48,424 bases of DNA, taken from CAYSAA01 sp964428905. GTDB taxonomy: Bacteria; Atribacterota; Phoenicimicrobiia; Phoenicimicrobiales; Stramentimicrobiaceae. The first letter of the stretch is position 1; each line of letters begins with the position of its first letter. A program made the translations under genes and the position numbers. Where the stretch lies: NCBI GenBank assembly GCA_964428905.1, contig CAYSAA010000147.1:1-48424 (forward strand), read 5' to 3'. Of the stretch, positions 7,486-15,497 are shown piece after piece. Under the pieces are notes generated by a model. That model was not told where the DNA came from, ran no database searches, and worked only from the letters and a program-made list of their open reading frames with translations.

Positions 7486-8151
7486 TCAGGCCAGATAAAA
7501 CAAGATGCCTAAAAAGTGAGCTATACTTCCACCCAGAACAAAGAGGTGCCAGATAGTATGATGATAGGGGATTTTTTGGGTAAGATAAAAGATAATCCCC
7601 AGTGAATAACTTAACCCTCCTACCACTATCCATAATAACATTCCCCGTGGAATTGCTTCTATGAGGGGCTTGATGGCAATCACGATAAGCCACCCCATGA
7701 TGATATACAAAATCATAGTGATAATTTGTGTTTTGTTAAAGAAGAAGGCTTTCATCAAAATGCCTATCAAAGCAATGCCCCATACCAATCCAAAAAGAGT
7801 CCATCCCCACGGTCCGCGCAGGGAGATCAGGGTCAATGGTGTATAGGAACCGGCAATTAAGAGATAGATGGCAGAATGGTCAAGAATCTGGAAAATATAT
7901 TTTATTCTACGGTTGGATAAAGCATGATAGAAGGTTGAAGCCAGATACAGCAGGGCAAGCGTTGTACCATAGATACTAAAGCTGACAATTCGCCATACAT
8001 CACCTTTTGAACCTGCTATAATCAACAAGATAACAAGACCGGCAATACTAAGTACAGCACCGATACCGTGTGTAACACTATTGGCAATTTCTTGAAATGG
8101 CGAATTTACCCACAAAAATTTTAAATTCCCAACAAAATCTCTTTTATTCAT
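7486..8151 (-). CDS. Hemolysin III family (PAQR/TrhA) integral membrane protein
   Basis: A 221-residue minus-strand protein with seven predicted hydrophobic segments. N-terminal NSVTHGIGA, then STFYHAL, an internal LDHSAIYLLIAGSYTP, and C-terminal TIWHLFVLGGSIAHFLGI are PAQR/hemolysin III hallmarks; the conserved His, Ser and Asp residues form a zinc site in structural homologues. Despite the name, these proteins are not toxins in most bacteria and have been linked to membrane-fluidity homeostasis. It is convergent with the editing-domain gene (22 bp gap) and divergent from the aro operon. No strong Shine-Dalgarno is visible. Confidence 0.9.
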   Translation of the reverse strand: MNKRDFVGNLKFLWVNSPFQEIANSVTHGIGAVLSIAGLVILLIIAGSKGDVWRIVSFSIYGTTLALLYLASTFYHALSNRRIKYIFQILDHSAIYLLIAGSYTPLTLISLRGPWGWTLFGLVWGIALIGILMKAFFFNKTQIITMILYIIMGWLIVIAIKPLIEAIPRGMLLWIVVGGLSYSLGIIFYLTQKIPYHHTIWHLFVLGGSIAHFLGILFYLA

Positions 8152-8260
8152 TGAAAAATTTTATCATGTTGTTCTATCTTAAGTAAAGCGATACAGTAGT
8201 TTTTTATTTCAAAACAGAAAGGTAATTGTGCATTATTATAAATTTTTTTGTTAATTTTAA

Positions 8261-8289
8261 TTGACAAGAAGCTACTTTTGTGTTAAGTT
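8261..8289 (+). promoter_or_regulatory. Sigma70-type promoter of the aro operon
   Basis: A perfect -35 box TTGACA at 8261-8266 and a -10 box TAAGTT at 8284-8289 are separated by 17 bp. The transcription start would be about 8296. The promoter lies 45 bp before the leader peptide start codon, giving a leader of about 290 nt before aroH. Confidence 0.7.
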
Positions 8290-8333
8290 AATTTTTAATA
8301 ATAAAACAAATAAGCTGAGAGGGTAATAAGAAT

Positions 8334-8423
8334 ATGTTACTAAGGAAACAGAGCCAGGAAATATTTAATTTTAACTATTATTATTTCTATTTTATTGGCG
8401 ATGTTTATGCCTTAGTATCATAA
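8334..8423 (+). CDS. Phe/Tyr-rich leader peptide of the aro operon attenuator
   Basis: A 29-codon ORF with a Shine-Dalgarno GAGAGGG at 8317-8323, ten bases before the ATG. The peptide begins MLLRKQSQE and continues IFNFNYYYFYFIGDVY. Nine of 29 codons specify Phe (4) or Tyr (5), eight of them within ten codons (8364-8393), and there is no Trp codon. The composition parallels the enterobacterial pheL leader and fits the downstream pathway, which makes only Phe and Tyr. A ribosome starved of charged tRNA(Phe) or tRNA(Tyr) would stall here and alter folding of the following RNA. Homology to known leaders is not claimed; the inference rests on composition, position and the paired RNA segments. Confidence 0.75.
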   Translation: MLLRKQSQEIFNFNYYYFYFIGDVYALVS

Positions 8424-8486
8424 CATAAACAATCATTAACAAATAAGATACCATAGGCACAAACATCGACAAGCCTATGGTATCTT
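8397..8486 (+). promoter_or_regulatory. Attenuator RNA segments A, B and C (mutually exclusive pairings)
   Basis: Segment A (8397-8412, end of the leader ORF) can pair with B (8455-8470) over 16 positions with two mismatches, extended by GTATC 8415-8419 with GATAC 8447-8451. B (8445-8458) also forms a perfect 14-bp stem with C (8473-8486) around a 14-nt loop. C (8472-8481) can pair in turn with the left arm of the terminator (8509-8518) over ten positions, three of them G-U. A and C are therefore rivals for B, and B and the terminator arm are rivals for C, as an attenuator requires. Confidence 0.7.
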
Positions 8487-8503
8487 TATATGTAGTAATA
8501 TAT

Positions 8504-8540
8504 AAAGGGCTATAGGTTTTTTATTACCTATAGCCTTTTA
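8504..8540 (+). terminator. Attenuator terminator hairpin upstream of aroH
   Basis: The left arm AAAGGGCTATAGGT (8504-8517) pairs with ACCTATAGCCTTT (8526-8538) over 13 bp with one bulged G and an 8-nt loop. It runs into TTTT and further U-rich sequence. The U-tract is short, so termination may be incomplete. It lies 49 bp before the aroH start and would stop transcription of the whole operon when formed. Confidence 0.65.
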
Positions 8541-8588
8541 TAATTATATTTAGATTTTATGATAGGGAAAAGGAAAGGAGGTGAGAAT

Positions 8589-8999
8589 ATGCCGGTAAGA
8601 GGGATAAGGGGAGCAACTACAGTGAGCGCGAATAATAAAGAATCAATTTTGGCAGGAACTAAGGAGTTGTTGCTTGCCTTAGAGAATGCCAATAATTTCA
8701 AGAAACTGGATATTGTTAGTGTTTTCTTCAGCATGACGCCTGACCTAAATGCTGCTTTTCCGGCTGCCGCAGCGCGTCAACTTGATTGGCAAGAAGTTCC
8801 TCTTTTTGGTGTGCAGGAAGCAGAAGTAGCGGATGGGTTGAAAAAATGTATCAGGATTCTTATTCAAATTAATAGCTACAAATCACAAGCTGAGATACAG
8901 CATTGCTATCTACATGAGGCTAAGGAATTAAGAAAAGATTTAATTGATGAAGAAGAAAGGAAGGGTAAAAATGGTGTTAGTAATGGACGGCCGTTCTAG
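8589..8999 (+). CDS. aroH: Chorismate mutase, monofunctional AroH type
   Basis: The start is ATG 8589, preceded by a strong AAAGGAGGTGAG at 8574-8585; an upstream in-frame ATG at 8559 would overlap this site and is rejected. The 136-residue product has the AroH-class signatures VRGIRGATTV (3-12), a TPDLNAAFPA-type segment, and LKKCIRILI, like the trimeric Bacillus subtilis enzyme. It converts chorismate to prephenate, the branch point to Phe and Tyr. It is the first structural gene after the attenuator. The C-terminus overlaps the DAHP synthase gene by 29 nt, which implies coupled translation. Confidence 0.92.
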   Translation: MPVRGIRGATTVSANNKESILAGTKELLLALENANNFKKLDIVSVFFSMTPDLNAAFPAAAARQLDWQEVPLFGVQEAEVADGLKKCIRILIQINSYKSQAEIQHCYLHEAKELRKDLIDEEERKGKNGVSNGRPF

Positions 9000-10005
9000 T
9001 GATAATGATTTGAAGAAAATAATAGATAAACTGAAAAGTTTGGGATTTGACTTGCATCTTAGCAGAGGGAAAGAAAGAATAGTGATTGGTATTATCGGTG
9101 ATACCAGAAAATTATTCTCTTTTCCTTTTCATTCTTATCCCGGGGTAATAGATGTGCTTAAAGTTTTAAAGCCTTACAAGCTAGCCAGCAGAGAATTCAG
9201 AGAACTTTCTACAGTTGTGCGGATCAAGGAAGTATCTATTGGTGGAAAAGAAATGGTGCTTATGGCAGGGCCTTGTGCAATAGAGAATGAAGAGCAAATT
9301 TTTGAAACTGCTCGCAGGATAAGTAATTTTGGTGTTAAAGTACTTCGGGGAGGTGCTTTCAAACCCAGAACTTCTCCTTACAGCTTTCAGGGGCTGGGTG
9401 AAAGAGGATTAAAGATGATGAGCGAGGCAGCCAAAAAGTATGGTTTATTGGTCATTACTGAAGTTATGGCTATTGAGCAGATTGATATGATTGCAAACTA
9501 TGCAGATATTTTTCAGGTAGGTACAAGAAATATGCAAAATTTCATGTTACTGAAGGAATTAGGCAAAGCCAATAAACCGGTTATGTTAAAAAGAGGCATG
9601 TCGTCTACCATTGAGGAGTTGCTTTTATCTGCGGAATATATTTTATCAGAAGGAAATAAAGAAGTTATATTATGTGAAAGGGGAATTCGAACATTCGAAA
9701 ATTACACCCGCAATACTCTGGATTTAAGTGCCATTCCGGCTATTAAAGAATTGAGTCATTTGCCAGTGATTGTTGACCCAAGCCATGCAACCGGGAGAAG
9801 AGAAATGATTGGTCCCATGTCTAAAGCAGCCATTGCTGCAGGGGCTGATGGTCTTATTGTTGAAGTTCATCCCAATCCGGAAGTAGCATTGAGTGATGGT
9901 GAACAGTCATTAGAACTAAATTATTTTGAGCAGTTAATTTCAGAATTGGAACAGGTAGCGATCGCAGTGGGCAGAAGTCTGGGTCATAGTTATACTTCTG
10001 TTTAG
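8971..10005 (+). CDS. aroF: 3-deoxy-7-phosphoheptulonate synthase (DAHP synthase, type I-beta with N-terminal regulatory domain)
   Basis: This enzyme condenses phosphoenolpyruvate and erythrose 4-phosphate, the first shikimate step. I choose ATG 8971 (344 residues) because GAAAGGAAGG precedes it. Residues 1-70 form a ferredoxin-like/ACT-like regulatory domain ending near LKPYKLASREF, as in the Thermotoga maritima enzyme, where it mediates feedback inhibition by aromatic amino acids. The TIM barrel carries AGPCAIE (metal Cys), KPRTSPYSFQGLG, CERGIRTFE and VDPSHATGRRE. It overlaps aroH by 29 nt and precedes aroA by 17 nt. Allosteric control by Phe or Tyr is likely from homology and unproven here. 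Confidence 0.93.
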   Translation: MVLVMDGRSSDNDLKKIIDKLKSLGFDLHLSRGKERIVIGIIGDTRKLFSFPFHSYPGVIDVLKVLKPYKLASREFRELSTVVRIKEVSIGGKEMVLMAGPCAIENEEQIFETARRISNFGVKVLRGGAFKPRTSPYSFQGLGERGLKMMSEAAKKYGLLVITEVMAIEQIDMIANYADIFQVGTRNMQNFMLLKELGKANKPVMLKRGMSSTIEELLLSAEYILSEGNKEVILCERGIRTFENYTRNTLDLSAIPAIKELSHLPVIVDPSHATGRREMIGPMSKAAIAAGADGLIVEVHPNPEVALSDGEQSLELNYFEQLISELEQVAIAVGRSLGHSYTSV

Positions 10006-10022
10006 AAAGGGGATTATCTGAG

Positions 10023-11318
10023 TTGGATACGGTTATCGAAGGGATTAGAAAAAAAACAGTTCGAGGAACTGTTACAGTGCCGGGAGACAAATCAATCACT
10101 CATCGTTCCATTATCCTGGGGTCTATTGCCTGGGGAGAATCAAAAATACATCATTTCCTGGATAGTTTGGATTGCCAAAATACTATAATGTGTATGCAGG
10201 CTTTGGGGGTTCAAATTGAGAAATTGAATCATTCCCGGTTAAAAATAATCGGGAAAGGGCTTCATGGTTTACAGGTGCCGCAGAATGTTCTTAACGTGGG
10301 TAATTCTGGAACAACCATGAGATTGTTATCCGGACTATTAAGCGGGCAAAATTTTTGCAGTGCAATTGACGGGGATGATTCTATAAGAAAAAGGCCAATG
10401 GAAAGAATTATTCGACCGCTATCCTTAATGAATGCTCAGATTAAGGGATTAGTTCATGTTCATTTTGCACCATTGAGCATTGTAGGAAGATCGCTACTCG
10501 GGATTGATTACACCTTACCGGTAGCCAGTGCGCAGGTCAAGTCAGCTATTCTTTTGGCGGGTCTTTATGCCAGAGGAGAAACTATCATCAGGGAGCCGGA
10601 GATTACCAGAGATCATACCGAGAGAATGTTAGCTTTAATGCAAGCCGATATTCAATCTTTTCCAGATCACCAGATAAGAATAAAGCCTGGTAAAACCTTA
10701 ACGGGTATCGATATTAATGTTCCGGGAGACATTTCATCTGCTGCCTATTTTCTGGCAGCTGGTTGTGCTAAAGAAGCTGCAGAAGTGGTTATCAATAATG
10801 TTGGAATTAATTCCACCCGTATTGGTTTTATAAACGTGTTAAAAAAAATGGGAGCACATGTTGAATTATTAAATGAAAAAAATATCTCCAATGAGCCCAG
10901 GGCTGATATTAAGATTAAAGGTGCTTTATTGAAAGGAACGCAAATTAACAAGGAAATAATTGCAGGTGTTATTGATGAGTTACCGCTGGTGGCAGTCGTT
11001 GCAACACAGGCTCGAGGGAAAACAGTGGTTAAAGATGCCCGGGAATTACGGGTAAAAGAAACCGATAGAATTAAGGCAATTGTAGAAGGATTGGCCAAAA
11101 TGGGTGCAGATATTACGGAGAGAGAAGATGGGTTTGAAGTCTTTGGGCCGACAGAACTTTCCGGAAGTGTAGTTAATAGTTACCATGACCATCGTATTGC
11201 TATGTCTCTGGCAATAGCAGCTTCTTATGCCAAGGGCAAAACAGTGATCCAGGAAACCCAGTGTATGGATGTATCTTATCCGGAATTCCTGCAAACATAT
11301 CATAAGATAATAAGATGA
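10023..11318 (+). CDS. aroA: 3-phosphoshikimate 1-carboxyvinyltransferase (EPSP synthase)
   Basis: A 431-residue enzyme that transfers enolpyruvyl from PEP to shikimate 3-phosphate. It starts with TTG at 10023, with AAAGGGG about ten bases upstream and no alternative ATG before the first conserved motif. Family motifs in order: PGDKSITHR, NVGNSGTTMRLL, DDSIRKRPM, SAQVKSA, RDHTERML, DELPLVAV, RVKETDRI and DHRIAMSLAIA. The catalytic Lys, Arg, Asp and Glu residues within these motifs are all present. It lies 17 bp after aroF and 24 bp before aroE. Confidence 0.96.
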   Translation: MDTVIEGIRKKTVRGTVTVPGDKSITHRSIILGSIAWGESKIHHFLDSLDCQNTIMCMQALGVQIEKLNHSRLKIIGKGLHGLQVPQNVLNVGNSGTTMRLLSGLLSGQNFCSAIDGDDSIRKRPMERIIRPLSLMNAQIKGLVHVHFAPLSIVGRSLLGIDYTLPVASAQVKSAILLAGLYARGETIIREPEITRDHTERMLALMQADIQSFPDHQIRIKPGKTLTGIDINVPGDISSAAYFLAAGCAKEAAEVVINNVGINSTRIGFINVLKKMGAHVELLNEKNISNEPRADIKIKGALLKGTQINKEIIAGVIDELPLVAVVATQARGKTVVKDARELRVKETDRIKAIVEGLAKMGADITEREDGFEVFGPTELSGSVVNSYHDHRIAMSLAIAASYAKGKTVIQETQCMDVSYPEFLQTYHKIIR

Positions 11319-11342
11319 TTGGTGATATAAGGAGAACAATTA

Positions 11343-12197
11343 ATGGATATCAATAAAACTTCAATATTTGGTTTATTGGGTAAACATATAGAAAATAGTC
11401 TTTCTCCTTTTATTCAAAAACATCTTATCCGTTATTATTCTTTAAATTACTGTTATTTACGCTTCCAGATATCAACTGATGATCTGAAAACAGCAATAAT
11501 GGGAATAAGGGCATTAAGAATTCAGGGACTGAATATCACCTTTCCTTTTAAGGAGGAATCAATGGAGTTCATGGATTTTATTGACTCATCGGCAACAAAA
11601 ATTGGAGCGATTAATACTGTAGTGAGACGTGATGATAAATTATATGGCTACAATACCGACTGGACAGGCTTCAAAGTACCGCTTGTGAAAAATAGAAAAA
11701 TCAATCTGATTAATAAGAAAGCAGTTGTGTTAGGAGCCGGTGGTGCAGCAAGGGCGGTGGTATTTGCTTTGGGAGAAGAAGGATGTTCTAAAATATCAAT
11801 TTTCAACAGGAGCCAGCAGCATGCTTGGAAGATAAAAAGAAATTTGGAAGGATTTTTTCCTCTTTGTGTAATAAAAGTATTTTCATATCAAGAGAAATGC
11901 ATACAGCAAGAAATTAATGATGCGGATCTATTAATCAATACCACACCGTTGGGTAGTTGGTATTACTCTGATCAGAATCCTTTGCCAGAGCAAATTAAAT
12001 TACCATCCAGGTTAGTTGTTTATGACCTCATTTATTATCCGGATAGGACTCCCTTGTTAAAAAAAGCAGCAAAAAATGGCAACATAGTGCTAAATGGTAA
12101 ATCTATGCTGGTATACCAGGCGGCTGATAGTTTCTATTTGTGGACTGGTATTCAACCGGACCGGGAAATTATCACTCGGATATTAGATGAAATATAG
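11343..12197 (+). CDS. aroE: Shikimate dehydrogenase
   Basis: A 284-residue NADP-dependent reductase converting 3-dehydroshikimate to shikimate. It shows the substrate-binding N-terminal domain with SLSPFIQK and the catalytic-lysine motif NITFPFKEE. These are followed by GAINTVV, NTDWTGF, a Rossmann glycine motif GAGGAARAVVFAL, NTTPLGS and NGKSMLVYQA near the end. Length and motif order are normal for AroE. The start is ATG 11343 with AAGGAG upstream. Fourth gene of the operon; a 40-bp gap precedes aroC. Confidence 0.95.
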   Translation: MDINKTSIFGLLGKHIENSLSPFIQKHLIRYYSLNYCYLRFQISTDDLKTAIMGIRALRIQGLNITFPFKEESMEFMDFIDSSATKIGAINTVVRRDDKLYGYNTDWTGFKVPLVKNRKINLINKKAVVLGAGGAARAVVFALGEEGCSKISIFNRSQQHAWKIKRNLEGFFPLCVIKVFSYQEKCIQQEINDADLLINTTPLGSWYYSDQNPLPEQIKLPSRLVVYDLIYYPDRTPLLKKAAKNGNIVLNGKSMLVYQAADSFYLWTGIQPDREIITRILDEI

Positions 12198-12237
12198 AAA
12201 AAGTTTTGTTTTTAATTTTTAAGAGAGGTAAGCAAAA

Positions 12238-13407
12238 ATGTTACGCTTTTTAGATGCAGGTGAGTCACACGGAAAATGTCTGTTGGGTATCATCGAGGGT
12301 TTTCCGGGAGGATTTAGTTTAAATGAGGGAGCAATCAATCGAGAATTGAAGAGGAGACAGGGGGGATACGGAAGAGGAAATCGAATGAATATTGAACAGG
12401 ATTGCATTAATGTTTTATCGGGGGTTATTTCAGGAAAGACTATCGGGAGTCCAATAGGCTTGATGATTCAAAATAAGGATTGGAGAAACCATAATACTGG
12501 AAGTCAGGAGGCTTTAACTATTCCCCGGCCGGGTCATGCTGATTTAGCCGGTGTGTTAAAATATGGCTTAAGTGACTATCGTCCCATTTTAGAAAGAGCG
12601 AGTGCCCGTAAAACTGCCATGCGGGTAGCAATTGGTTCAGTAGCCCGGCAATTGTTGGAATATTTTTCAATTTTTACTTATAGTCACGTCATTCGTATTG
12701 GAAAAGTATTAGTTGAAGATCATATAGTAGAAAAGAATACAATACGAGACAATAATATTAAAGAAAGCATCGAACAATCACCGGTATACTGTCTGGATTC
12801 AGCTATTTCTGAACAAATGTGCCGGGAGATTGAACGGGCTAAAAAAGATGGGGATTCATTGGGTGGTCTGTTTGAAATAGTAATTCACAATGTTCCGGTT
12901 GGTTTGGGAAGTCATGTTTTTTGGGATCGGCGGATTGATGCCCGTATTACGGGAGCCATGATGAGTATTCCCAGTGTGAAGGCAGTAGAAATTGGTGAAG
13001 GAATTAAAAGTTCAGAACATAGAGGTTCTCAAGTTCAGGATGCTATCTATTATGAAACAGGAAGGAATGAAAAATATAAGGGAACGAATTATTATCGGAA
13101 AAAGAATTGGGCTGGAGGAATAGAGGGCGGTATTACTAATGGAGAAGATATAGTACTTCGTGTTTATGTAAAACCTATTCCCACCTTACTTAAATCTCTG
13201 CCATCGGTTGATTTGAGCAGTAAAAAAGAAACAAAAGCAAATTATCAGCGATCCGATACCTGTGTTGTTCCCGCTGCCAGTGTGGTAGGAGAGGCAGTTG
13301 CCAATTGGGAGATTGCCGTTGCCTTTTTAGAAAAATTCTACGGAGACTCTATAAATGATATTGAAGCTAATTATAAGGATTATCAGGAAAGGTTAAGAGA
13401 GCGTTGA
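12238..13407 (+). CDS. aroC: Chorismate synthase
   Basis: A 389-residue FMN-dependent lyase producing chorismate from EPSP. Motifs in order: DAGESHG, GYGRGNRM, NKDWRNH, RPGHADLAG, RASARKTAMRVA, GSHVFWDRRIDARI, GGIEGGITNGEDI and RSDTCVVPAASVVGEA. The length and start (ATG 12238, AGAGAGGT upstream) agree with the bifunctional-type bacterial enzymes that resemble Bacillus AroC. Its stop codon overlaps the TTG start of aroK. Confidence 0.96.
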   Translation: MLRFLDAGESHGKCLLGIIEGFPGGFSLNEGAINRELKRRQGGYGRGNRMNIEQDCINVLSGVISGKTIGSPIGLMIQNKDWRNHNTGSQEALTIPRPGHADLAGVLKYGLSDYRPILERASARKTAMRVAIGSVARQLLEYFSIFTYSHVIRIGKVLVEDHIVEKNTIRDNNIKESIEQSPVYCLDSAISEQMCREIERAKKDGDSLGGLFEIVIHNVPVGLGSHVFWDRRIDARITGAMMSIPSVKAVEIGEGIKSSEHRGSQVQDAIYYETGRNEKYKGTNYYRKKNWAGGIEGGITNGEDIVLRVYVKPIPTLLKSLPSVDLSSKKETKANYQRSDTCVVPAASVVGEAVANWEIAVAFLEKFYGDSINDIEANYKDYQERLRER

Positions 13408-13943
13408 TAGATAAAAATATCTTTATTACCGGCTTTATGGGAACCGGTAAGACTACTGTTGCCCATGCACTATCTAATCAAGCTGGGAAAAATTTTATAG
13501 ATATGGATCGTATCATTGAAAATAGGGAAAAAAAGTCCATTGTTGATATTTTTAGTACCAGAGGTGAAGCCTATTTTCGGGAAGTGGAAAGAGAAGTATT
13601 AAATGAAATCATAAAGCAGCAGAATTTGGTTATCGCTACCGGCGGAGGGACCTTACTTGATAATGGGAATTATCAATTATGCAGGGAAAATGGCATCATT
13701 GTTTTACTATGGGCTAGGCCGGAAGTGATTTTTGACAGATTAAAGAAAGAAAATACACGCCCTTTACTTTCAGGGGAAAATAAATTTGAAAGAATAATCT
13801 CATTGATGAAGAAAAGAAAACGACAATATGATCTTTTTACCAATTGCATCGATACATCTGATATTGCTGTTGAACAAGTAGTAAAAGAAGTGTTAAAGAT
13901 TTGTCGAGGAGATAATAATGAAAACCATAACCATGCAACTTGA
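13404..13943 (+). CDS. aroK: Shikimate kinase
   Basis: A 179-residue P-loop kinase phosphorylating shikimate at O3. Walker A is GFMGTGKTT near residue 10, followed by the shikimate-binding DMDRIIE, the FREVERE segment, GGGTLL, and RPLL in the lid region. Translation starts with TTG at 13404, overlapping the aroC stop (TTGA), and AGAGAG lies upstream. The 3' end overlaps aroB by 26 nt. Tight overlaps on both sides indicate coupled translation. Confidence 0.94.
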   Translation: MIDKNIFITGFMGTGKTTVAHALSNQAGKNFIDMDRIIENREKKSIVDIFSTRGEAYFREVEREVLNEIIKQQNLVIATGGGTLLDNGNYQLCRENGIIVLLWARPEVIFDRLKKENTRPLLSGENKFERIISLMKKRKRQYDLFTNCIDTSDIAVEQVVKEVLKICRGDNNENHNHAT

Positions 13944-15024
13944 AAAAAAGTACCAATGTAAATTGATTATCAGTCATGATATTTTATCTAATATTGACAC
14001 TTGTCTTATTCCATTATTAAAGGAAAAAGAGGTTGTTATGATTACCAATCCCCTGGTGAAACAATTATATGCTGATCGATTGGTTCATGATTTATCTAGT
14101 CAAGGTATTATCGTCAACATCATTGAAGTTCCGGATGGAGAAAAAAGTAAGAGCCTTTCTGTTGCCAACAAGATATATGACCAGTTGTTGGAATTAAAAG
14201 TCAATCGTTCTACTACACTAATTACCCTGGGTGGGGGAGTAATTGGGGATCTGGGTGGTTTTGTTGCTGCTACATTTATGAGGGGAATACCTTTAATTCA
14301 TGTACCTACCACACTTTTAGCACAGATTGACAGTAGCATTGGAGGAAAGGTTGCGGTTGATCACCCCAGAGCAAAAAATATGGTGGGTAGTTTTTATCAA
14401 CCAGTTGCTGTCTTGGTTGACCCGCTGGCATTGGAAACCTTGCCTGTAGCACATTTAAAAAACGGACTTGTGGAGGCAATTAAGATTGCCATTATTCAGT
14501 CTCCCTCTTTTTTCCAATGGTTAGATCAAAATATTGAATTTTTATTACAGAAAAACAGGGAGGCATTATATATTTTGGTAAATCAGGCAATACAGTTAAA
14601 AAGTGATATTGTTCTCCAGGATCCCTGGGAGAAACAAAAACGGCTCTATTTAAATTTGGGACATAGTATTGGTCATGCCCTAGAAGCAATGGATGGCTAT
14701 GATAATATAACTCATGGTGAAGCGGTAGCAGCAGGGATAATTCTGGAAACATGCATTGCCTGTCATAGAAATATTTGTAGGCAGGAAGAGAAAATAAAAA
14801 TTGAGAGTATCATTAAAAAATTACAATTTTCAGTAAGATTAAATTCAGGAAACTTTGATCTGGAAAGGTGTTGGGATACGATTCTATTAGACAAAAAGAA
14901 TAGCAAGGGATTTGTTCGCTTTGTCTTACCAGAAAAAATTGGAAAAGTGCAATTAGTCCAGCCTATTTTAAAAGAAGATATTACTTTTGCTTTTAATACT
15001 TTATTTGAGAGGATAGAGGAATAA
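13918..15024 (+). CDS. aroB: 3-dehydroquinate synthase
   Basis: A 368-residue NAD- and metal-dependent enzyme that cyclises DAHP to 3-dehydroquinate. Motifs: DGEKSKSL, GGGVIGDLGGFVAA, HVPTTLLAQIDSSIGGK, AKNMVGSFYQP, LNLGHSIGHALEA and HGEAVAAG. These contain the metal-binding Glu and His residues. ATG 13918 has GAGGAG in Shine-Dalgarno position inside aroK; a second ATG at 13933 is possible. Two bases separate it from aroQ. Confidence 0.95.
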   Translation: MKTITMQLEKKYQCKLIISHDILSNIDTCLIPLLKEKEVVMITNPLVKQLYADRLVHDLSSQGIIVNIIEVPDGEKSKSLSVANKIYDQLLELKVNRSTTLITLGGGVIGDLGGFVAATFMRGIPLIHVPTTLLAQIDSSIGGKVAVDHPRAKNMVGSFYQPVAVLVDPLALETLPVAHLKNGLVEAIKIAIIQSPSFFQWLDQNIEFLLQKNREALYILVNQAIQLKSDIVLQDPWEKQKRLYLNLGHSIGHALEAMDGYDNITHGEAVAAGIILETCIACHRNICRQEEKIKIESIIKKLQFSVRLNSGNFDLERCWDTILLDKKNSKGFVRFVLPEKIGKVQLVQPILKEDITFAFNTLFERIEE

Positions 15025-15025
15025 C

Positions 15026-15496
15026 ATGTTAAAGATAGGTATTATTCATGGTCCTAATTTAAATCAATTAGGCAGGAGAAAAAAAGAACATTATGGTATC
15101 GTTACCCTGGTAGAGATTAACGATCGGTTAGAAAAATTTGCCCATAAAATGGATATCCAACTGGAAATTATTCAGACAAATCATGAAGGGGAAATTGTTG
15201 ATAAAATACAGTTCTTTTCGGAAAAGGCAAATGGAATCATTATCAATCCAGGAGCTTTTACCCATTATAGCTATGCCATAAGGGATGCCCTGGAAGACTG
15301 TTCTATTCCAGTTATTGAAGTTCATATATCCAATATTTTTTCACGAGAAAATTTTCGTGGGAAATCTGTAACTGTTCCCGTCTGTAACGGTCAAATTGTG
15401 GGCTTAGGATACCAGGGATATCTTATGGCCATAGAAGGAATTAACCATTTGATTAAAATAAAAAATTTTCCCCCCAGAGCATTGGAGGAGGATTAG
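15026..15496 (+). CDS. aroQ: Type II 3-dehydroquinate dehydratase
   Basis: A 156-residue dodecameric-type dehydroquinase. It begins with the family motif HGPNLNQLGRR (residues 8-18). The catalytic Tyr lies in the flexible lid (KEHYG), and TNHEGEIVDKI, INPGAFTHYSYAIRDAL, EVHISNI and an FRGKSV motif follow in order. It converts 3-dehydroquinate to 3-dehydroshikimate. The start ATG overlaps nothing and lies 2 bp after the aroB stop; tyrA begins 2 bp after its stop. Confidence 0.95.
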   Translation: MLKIGIIHGPNLNQLGRRKKEHYGIVTLVEINDRLEKFAHKMDIQLEIIQTNHEGEIVDKIQFFSEKANGIIINPGAFTHYSYAIRDALEDCSIPVIEVHISNIFSRENFRGKSVTVPVCNGQIVGLGYQGYLMAIEGINHLIKIKNFPPRALEED

Positions 15497-15497
15497 A

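Noticed and set aside
8296..8540. T-box riboswitch in the aro leader
   Set aside because: No T-box sequence (AGGGTGGNACCGCG type) or specifier loop was seen; the leader ORF and hairpins fit ribosome-mediated attenuation better.
8559..8588. Upstream ATG at 8559 as the aroH start
   Set aside because: It would place the strong Shine-Dalgarno AAAGGAGGTGAG inside the coding region and add a basic extension absent from AroH proteins.
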